A stretch of DNA of 64,000 bases. Origin: CAYUCJ01 sp049282265 (GTDB lineage: Bacteria > Desulfobacterota > DSM-4660 > Desulfatiglandales > Desulfatiglandaceae). Of the stretch, positions 58,666-64,000 are shown piece by piece; within the stretch, counting starts at the first letter, position 1; each line of letters opens with the position of its first letter. Both the position numbers and the translations under genes were made by a program. The notes beneath the pieces were generated by a model. That model was not told where the DNA came from. It ran no database searches and worked only from the letters and a program-made list of their open reading frames with translations. Where the stretch lies: NCBI GenBank assembly GCA_049282265.1, contig JBAPTR010000177.1, forward strand, positions 1-64,000, read 5' to 3'.

Positions 58666-60747
58666 CTATTTTCCCCCCATTGATTTCTCTTTGAATTGAC
58701 GCTTCAGGTCTTCTGTCAGTGATTCAGGAACCTTTGCATATTTTGAGAATTCCATGGTGAATTCACCCTTTCCCTGGGTTAAAGAACGTAGGGTTGTAGC
58801 ATACCCGAACATCTCCGCCAGCGGGACTTCAGCCTCTATGGTGCTGAAAACACCATCCTCAGCGGAACTCATGATCAGGCCCCTTCTCTGATTTATGGAA
58901 GCCATGGCATTTCCCTGAAACTCGCACGGACATTCAATGGATACCTTCATGACGGGTTCAAGGATGACAGGCCTGGCCTTGTTGTAGGCCTGCTTAAAGG
59001 CACCAATCGCGGCCTGGGAGAAGGCCCGCTCAGAAGAATCGACGCTGTGGGCCTTGCCGTCGTTTACCGTCACCTGCATGCCAACAACGGGAAATCCCAG
59101 CATGAGACCTTTCTCAAGGCAGGACTGAAAACCCTTGTCCACGGCAGAAATGAATTCCGTGGGTATGGCGCCCCCCTTCACGCTGTTCACAAATTCATAT
59201 GAATCTGAGTCCGAAGGCTGCATGAAACCGGCAACCCTCCCAAACTGACCCGCGCCACCCGTCTGTTTCTTGTGCGTGTAATCAAACGCGGCCATCTTGG
59301 TAATGCTCTCCCGGTATGCCACCTGTGGGATGCCTGTGGTTACTGCCGCACTGAACTCCCTTTTCATCCTCTCCACATAGACATCAAGATGCAATTCACC
59401 CATACCCGAAATGATCGTCTCTCCCGATTCCTCGTCCACGTGGCTTCGGAAAGTGGGGTCCTCACGGGTAAAGCGGTTCAGTGCCTTGCTCATGTTGTCC
59501 TGGGCCTTGTTGTCCGCGGGGTTGATGGTCATGGAAATAACAGGCTCGGGCACAAACATGGTGGACATACTGTAGTTCAAACTCCCGTCGGTAAACGTAT
59601 CGCCGGAATAACAGTCCACGCCGAACAGGGCCACGATCTCGCCCGCGCCGGCCCGGCTGATCTCTTCCATCTCATTTGCATGCATGCGAGCTAGCCGTCC
59701 AACCTTGATCTTCTTCCGGTTGCGCGTGATGACAACATCATCCCCCTTGCCCATTCTCCCCTGATAGATTCTGATATAGGTCAGCTGACCATAAGGCGTC
59801 ACCTCCAGTTTGAAGGCAAGCGCAACAAAGGGAAGGTCTGAAGCCACCCGGAGTTGGATTTCCTCCTCGTTCCGGTCCAGGTCGAGGGCGACATTTTCCA
59901 CGTCGGTCGGAGAGGGAAGATACTGATTGACGCCGTCCAGCAGGGGTTGCACCCCCACGTTCTTGTAGGCTGATCCCACAAAGACCGGGGTCAACTTCCT
60001 GGTCAAGGTCCCCCTTCTCACGGCCTCCTGAATGAGCCCCTCTTCGATCCTTTCTTCAAGAATGGCCTCTGTCAGTTCGTCGGAAAACAGGGATGCCGCA
60101 TCCAGGAGTTCTTCCCGCTTGTCCGTGGCCTCCTCCATAAGATGCCCGGGGATCTCTTCCACACGGAGGGATTCCCCGTTCTCGCCTTCAAAATAGATGG
60201 CCTTCATGGAAATCAGATCCACAACACCGACCAGGTTTTCCTCCAGGCCGATGGGGATTTCCATCAGCACGGGATTGTCATTCAGTTTTTCGCGTATCTG
60301 CTCAACGACGCCGTATGGATCGGCGCCCGATCGATCACACTTGTTGATAAAGGCAATACGGGGGACTGCGTACCGTTTCATCTGGCGATCAACGGTAAGG
60401 GACTGCGACTGTACACCGCCAACGGCGCAGAGGACGAGAACGGCCCCGTCAAGGACCCTCAAAGCCCTCTCCACCTCTATGGTAAAATCCACGTGGCCGG
60501 GGGTGTCGATAATGTTGATCTCGTGGCCCTTCCATACGCAGTGGGTGGCTGCGGACGCTATGGTGATGCCGCGTTCCTTCTCAAGCTCCATGGAATCCAT
60601 GGTGGCTCCCACGCCGTCCTTGCCCCGCACTTCATGGATGGCATGGATCATCTGGGTGTAGAAAAGGATTCGTTCGGTAAGGGTTGTCTTGCCTGAATCG
60701 ATGTGGGCACTGATACCGATGTTTCTCAAATGCTGGATATCTTCCAT
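58666..60747 (-). CDS. fusA: Elongation factor G, spdEFG1/mitochondrial-EFG1-like
   Basis: 693 residues. G domain with SAHIDSGKTTLTERILFYT, DGVGATMDSMELEKERGITI, DTPGHVDF and NKCD; domains II-V follow. The words HIDSGK and GKDGVG.xMDSMELE are typical of mitochondrial EFG1 and of spdEFG1 found in spirochaetes, planctomycetes and deltaproteobacteria. By that parallel it should be the translocation-type EF-G. The ATG at 60747 has GAGG 11 bases upstream; an upstream ATG at 60777 is less likely. The ATPase gene follows in the same direction. Confidence 0.93.
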   Translation of the reverse strand: MEDIQHLRNIGISAHIDSGKTTLTERILFYTQMIHAIHEVRGKDGVGATMDSMELEKERGITIASAATHCVWKGHEINIIDTPGHVDFTIEVERALRVLDGAVLVLCAVGGVQSQSLTVDRQMKRYAVPRIAFINKCDRSGADPYGVVEQIREKLNDNPVLMEIPIGLEENLVGVVDLISMKAIYFEGENGESLRVEEIPGHLMEEATDKREELLDAASLFSDELTEAILEERIEEGLIQEAVRRGTLTRKLTPVFVGSAYKNVGVQPLLDGVNQYLPSPTDVENVALDLDRNEEEIQLRVASDLPFVALAFKLEVTPYGQLTYIRIYQGRMGKGDDVVITRNRKKIKVGRLARMHANEMEEISRAGAGEIVALFGVDCYSGDTFTDGSLNYSMSTMFVPEPVISMTINPADNKAQDNMSKALNRFTREDPTFRSHVDEESGETIISGMGELHLDVYVERMKREFSAAVTTGIPQVAYRESITKMAAFDYTHKKQTGGAGQFGRVAGFMQPSDSDSYEFVNSVKGGAIPTEFISAVDKGFQSCLEKGLMLGFPVVGMQVTVNDGKAHSVDSSERAFSQAAIGAFKQAYNKARPVILEPVMKVSIECPCEFQGNAMASINQRRGLIMSSAEDGVFSTIEAEVPLAEMFGYATTLRSLTQGKGEFTMEFSKYAKVPESLTEDLKRQFKEKSMGGK

Positions 60748-60896
60748 CAACAAAAACCTCACAATGAACCGTTTCACCTTTCGCCAGGTGCTGGTCGAAA
60801 ACTTTTTAATTTATGCTCCCTATGCAGGAATTGCAAGTAAAAAAATAGGGCCTGCAATGGCAAACCCTATTTTTCCTGCAATATCAGGTAAGAGAA

Positions 60897-62678
60897 CTAA
60901 AATGGATAGGATTCCAGCTCAATAATCCTCTCCGCGATCTCCTTCTTCAGGCTGATGGCATCAATAGTCTGGTATCTCGCCAGCTTTTTGAGCCCTGCAA
61001 GCTGCGTCCTGAGCATGTCGCCCTCTTCCACATAGGCCAGCGCCTGTTTTGCCCACACCTCAATCCGGGGAATGGTATCATCCACATAGGCCTTGGTCGC
61101 GGCAATCTGGTACTTTGCCTTTTCCTCTCCTGCACTGTCAATTAGCTTGAGCGTCCGCAGCAGACCGCTTTCCATGGCAAAGATTTCGATGACAATGTCC
61201 GCTATTCTGGCAAGGACTTCCTGTTCCTTTGCCAGCTTCTGTTGAAATTTCTGGGCCGCCACCCCTGACACCATAAGGGCGATTTTTTTGCTCATCTTGA
61301 CCATATGCTCCTGAACCGCCAACGGGGTGTCAGGGAGCTGTACGGATAAGGGCGAGTACGTCATGAGTTCACCGGCAATGGCCTGGGCCGCTGGCAACAA
61401 CCCCAGCCTTCCCTGCATGGCGCGCCGCATCATGGTGCCGGGCACCAGCATCCGGTTGATTTCGTTTGTCCCTTCCCAGATACGGTTGATCCTGGAGTCG
61501 CGGTAGTACCGCTCCGCCGGATACTCGGCGGTAAAACCGTATCCGCCCAGGATCTGGACATATTCGTCCACACAGTAATCCAGGCATTCGGAACCGTACA
61601 CCTTGGTGATGGAGCATTCAGGGGCGTACTCTTCAATGGCCTTGGCATTTTCCGCGCCGCTTTTCTTGGCCTCCGCATCCAGGGTCCCGAGCTTATCGTC
61701 GAACATACCCGCCATCCGGTACATCATGCTCTCACTCATGTAGCCCTTGATCGCCATATTCGCCAGCTTTTCCTGGATCATGCCGAAGGAGCTGATGGGC
61801 ACCTTGAACTGAATCCTGCCGTTTGCATACTTCACGGCCTCGGTCACGCAGGCCTTGCAACCGCCGGTGGTCATGGCACCAAGTTTCCAGCGTCCGATAT
61901 TGAGGATATTGAATGCAATCTTGTGCCCTTTCCCCACTTCGAACAGGACATTTTCGACCGGCACCTTGGCATCTTCCAGGATCACCGGACGCGTGGAAGA
62001 ACCATGGACCCCCATCTTTTTTTCTTCCTTGCCCGTGGAGAACCCCGGGAAATCCTTCTCCACGATGAAGCCCGTAAATTTTTCACCGTCAACCTTTGCG
62101 TAGACAATAAAACTTGTTGACCATGCCGCATTGGTGATGAAAAGTTTTTCCCCATTGAGGATATAGAATTTTCCATCTTCGGAGAGCACCGCTTTGGTCT
62201 TGGCATTCAGCGCGTCGGTACCGGCACCGGGTTCAGTCAGGCAGTAAGAAGCACACCATTCTCCGGAAGCAAGCTTGGTCAGATATTTGTTTTTCTGTTC
62301 TTCATTACCGAAATAGACGATTGGCAGGGTTCCGATGCCGGTGTGGGCCCCATAGACCACGGAAAATGATCCTGCGGTACCCATAACTTCACCTACGACT
62401 GTGGTGCTCACCTTGTCCAGGCCCAAGCCACCGTATTCTTCCGGCACATCCGTGCCCAGGAGTCCCAGTTCTCCGGCCTTTCCCAAAATTTCCATCACCA
62501 GCTCAGGGTTTTTTTCCTCCATTTCTTCAATGTGAGGCTGGACTTCTTTGGCCACAAAATCCTTGGCCGTTTCATAAATCATTTTGTGTTCATCAGTAAA
62601 ATCCTCAGGCGTAAACACCTCATCGGGCGCCACGTCGGCGATCAGGAATTCTCCCCCTGCAAAAATCTTCTCAGCCAT
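60897..62678 (-). CDS. Acyl-CoA dehydrogenase
   Basis: 593 residues, a long form with a C-terminal extension of about 150 residues as in the FadE-like/ DUF1974-type or AcdA groups. Acyl-CoA dehydrogenase N-terminal domain, middle motif YCLTEPGAGTDALNAKT (FAD/substrate), C-terminal RYYRDSRINRIWEGTNEINRML, where the catalytic Glu is expected (EGT segment). Oxidises acyl-CoA to enoyl-CoA with FAD and passes electrons to ETF. ATG follows AAAGGAGCAGGACA. Downstream of a thiolase gene in the same direction, so both belong to one beta-oxidation unit. Confidence 0.93.
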   Translation of the reverse strand: MAEKIFAGGEFLIADVAPDEVFTPEDFTDEHKMIYETAKDFVAKEVQPHIEEMEEKNPELVMEILGKAGELGLLGTDVPEEYGGLGLDKVSTTVVGEVMGTAGSFSVVYGAHTGIGTLPIVYFGNEEQKNKYLTKLASGEWCASYCLTEPGAGTDALNAKTKAVLSEDGKFYILNGEKLFITNAAWSTSFIVYAKVDGEKFTGFIVEKDFPGFSTGKEEKKMGVHGSSTRPVILEDAKVPVENVLFEVGKGHKIAFNILNIGRWKLGAMTTGGCKACVTEAVKYANGRIQFKVPISSFGMIQEKLANMAIKGYMSESMMYRMAGMFDDKLGTLDAEAKKSGAENAKAIEEYAPECSITKVYGSECLDYCVDEYVQILGGYGFTAEYPAERYYRDSRINRIWEGTNEINRMLVPGTMMRRAMQGRLGLLPAAQAIAGELMTYSPLSVQLPDTPLAVQEHMVKMSKKIALMVSGVAAQKFQQKLAKEQEVLARIADIVIEIFAMESGLLRTLKLIDSAGEEKAKYQIAATKAYVDDTIPRIEVWAKQALAYVEEGDMLRTQLAGLKKLARYQTIDAISLKKEIAERIIELESYPF

Positions 62679-62703
62679 TGTCCTGCTCCTTTCTCATCAG
62701 AAA

Positions 62704-62764
62704 TGAAATCGTAAAAAGCCCGCCCATCATCAGGCGGTTTGATGACGCCTTACGATCTCATCAA
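62704..62764. repeat. Palindromic repeat unit that supplies the thiolase stop codon
   Basis: GAAATCGTAAAAAGCCCGCC and its partner TTACGATCTCATCA flank a short hairpin GGCGG...CCGCC. On the minus strand it starts TGATGAGATCG, and this TGA is the thiolase stop codon (62761-62763). A variant of the family end unit. Confidence 0.7.
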
Positions 62765-63945
62765 TAGTCCTCTATTTCAAAAATCCCGGCTGCCCCCATG
62801 CCGAATCCTATGCACATGGAAACCAGGCCCCACCTCAATTTTCTCTCCTGCATCTCGTAGATCAACTGGGTGGTCAATTTGGAACCCGTACAACCGAGCG
62901 GATGACCCAGGGCAATGGCACCGCCGTTCACATTGGTGATTTCTTCATCAATGCCAAGCTCCCGGATACAGTAAATCGACTGGGCGGCAAACGCCTCGTT
63001 CAACTCGATCAGTTCCATCTGGTCAAGATTCATCCCTGCTATCTTTAAAACTCTGGGAATGGCAACGGAAGGGCCGACCCCCATGTATTCGGGCTCGCAT
63101 CCCTCGACAGCGTAGTACCGGAAGGTGGCCATGGGTTTGAGGCCGAGTTCCCTGGCCTTCTCCTTGGACATGAGCAGCACTGCGGCCGCCGCGTCACTGG
63201 TCTGAGATGAATTCCCCGCAGTAACAGTGCCGTTGGGTTTGAACGCAGGTCGGATCCCGGAAATATTTTCCGCTGTGGTTCCGGGGCGCACGCCCTCATC
63301 CGTATCAAAGATGACTTCGTCAAATTCAAAGCGCCCGTCCGCAAGCTGTTTCTGTTTCTTCACCTTCAGGGGCACGATCTGGTCCTTGAATTTTCCGGCC
63401 TTTATGGCTGCCTCGGCCCTCTGCTGGCTTCTCGCACCGAATGCATCCTGCTCCTCACGAGTGAGGTTGAATTTTTCCGCCACATTCTCGGCGGTGAGAC
63501 CCATCCCGGTGAAGGCACCGGGCCTCATATCCACCAGGGCCGGATTGGGGTACATCATGCTTCCACCCATGGGAATCTGGCTCATACTTTCCACGCCGCC
63601 GGCCACGACTACGTCGGCGAACCCGCACATGATCTTCTCGGCTCCCATGGCAATGGCCTGAAGGCCGGAAGAGCAGAATCGGTTAACGGTAACTCCGGGC
63701 ACCCGGTCCGGCCAACCCATGGACATCACCAGGACCCGCGCAAGATTCAACCCTTGGGTTGCCTCGGGGAAGGTGCACCCTATGACCACATCGTCGATGA
63801 GCACGGGGTCCATATCCCCTGCCCTTTTCAACAGGTCACCCAAAACAGCACATCCCATCTGTTCAGGGCGTGTATCTTTCAAGGTTCCGCGAGGGGCCTT
63901 CCCGGCTGCGGTCCTGCAGGCGGAAACAATCACGGCTTCTTTCAT
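62761..63945 (-). CDS. fadA: Acetyl-CoA acyltransferase (thiolase)
   Basis: 394 residues. Thiolase motifs: VNRFCSSGLQAIAMG with catalytic Cys near residue 88, NEAFAAQ, NVNGGAIALGHPLGCTGSKL (His) and the C-terminal CIGFGMGAAGIFE with the second Cys. Cleaves 3-ketoacyl-CoA, or condenses acetyl-CoA. ATG at 63945 follows GAGGGAGGAAAATAAA. It precedes the acyl-CoA dehydrogenase gene by 82 bases. Confidence 0.94.
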   Translation of the reverse strand: MKEAVIVSACRTAAGKAPRGTLKDTRPEQMGCAVLGDLLKRAGDMDPVLIDDVVIGCTFPEATQGLNLARVLVMSMGWPDRVPGVTVNRFCSSGLQAIAMGAEKIMCGFADVVVAGGVESMSQIPMGGSMMYPNPALVDMRPGAFTGMGLTAENVAEKFNLTREEQDAFGARSQQRAEAAIKAGKFKDQIVPLKVKKQKQLADGRFEFDEVIFDTDEGVRPGTTAENISGIRPAFKPNGTVTAGNSSQTSDAAAAVLLMSKEKARELGLKPMATFRYYAVEGCEPEYMGVGPSVAIPRVLKIAGMNLDQMELIELNEAFAAQSIYCIRELGIDEEITNVNGGAIALGHPLGCTGSKLTTQLIYEMQERKLRWGLVSMCIGFGMGAAGIFEIEDY

Positions 63946-63963
63946 TTTATTTTCCTCCCTCAA

Positions 63964-64000
63964 GATTGATGGAATTGCAAAAAAGTCCGTCCATGGGCAC
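63964..64000. repeat. End unit of dispersed repeat at window edge
   Basis: TTGATGGAATTGCAAAAAAG then TCCGTCCATGGGCAC, the left-end unit of the family, 19 bases upstream of the thiolase ATG. The window ends inside it. Confidence 0.7.

Noticed and set aside
1..64000. CRISPR array, prophage or integron
   Set aside because: No regularly spaced direct repeats, no cas, phage structural or integrase genes were seen; the repeats found are palindromic and scattered.

Overview
The window looks like a piece of a Desulfobacterota (deltaproteobacterial) sulfate reducer. It carries sat, aprBA, qmoAB and hdrBC together, a NarI/HdrD-type membrane redox pair, a pentaheme cytochrome, PAS histidine kinases of delta-proteobacterial style, and a mitochondrial-like (spdEFG1-type) EF-G. 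Species cannot be fixed from sequence alone.

Layout. 1-0.75 kb: tRNA-Thr(TGT)-Tyr-Gly-Thr(GGT)-tuf on the minus strand, tuf cut by the window edge. 1.3-5 kb: small membrane protein, ndk, tandem YkgJ Cys-cluster proteins, a SEC-C/HExxH protein and a zinc-ribbon protein. 5-14.6 kb: dissimilatory sulfate-activation block, read sat > aprB > aprA > qmoA > qmoB > (palindromic repeat) > hdrC > hdrB > terminator; soluble HdrCB stands where a membrane QmoC is usually found. 14.9-22 kb: housekeeping genes (polyprenyl synthase, rimO, Ser/Thr kinase-cNMP fusion, lipoprotein, arsR, rseC, lgt) interrupted by copies of a dispersed palindromic repeat. 23-30.9 kb (plus strand): NarI-like cytochrome b, HdrD/TmcB/DsrK-like Fe-S protein with an in-frame TGA read here as selenocysteine, then a sensory set of histidine kinases, receivers, a universal stress protein and a Cys-rich MerR regulator. 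31-46.8 kb (minus strand): arsenic/thiol-redox island (arsR-acr3, SurA-like/thioredoxin fusion, DUF4405 cytochrome b plus a pentaheme cytochrome with a second in-frame TGA, GGDEF protein, Lpd-like enzyme, CcdA-thioredoxin, Fe-S protein, TauE, FmdE, small thioredoxins, PF03773-type permeases), with several gene remnants. 47-52.4 kb: RND-MFP-TolC efflux operon. 53-64 kb: second MerR, hydrolase, queG, map, AmpG-like transporter, RecA-fold ATPase, EF-G, acyl-CoA dehydrogenase and thiolase.

How it fits together. Sat and AprBA activate and reduce sulfate to sulfite; QmoAB with HdrCB should exchange electrons with AprBA. The NarI/HdrD-like pair could link the quinone pool to cytoplasmic thiol or Fe-S carriers. 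Acyl-CoA dehydrogenase and thiolase point to fatty-acid or acyl-CoA oxidation as an electron source. The strongest non-routine observations are two apparent selenocysteine (TGA) codons, each joining two halves of one protein in the same frame and each followed by a hairpin at a distance suited to a bacterial SECIS. Others are a redox-regulator-like palindrome over the sat transcription start, an inferred ArsR-type operator shared by a dead arsR gene and the RND efflux operon, and a large family of palindromic repeats that twice supplies the stop codon of a neighbouring gene.
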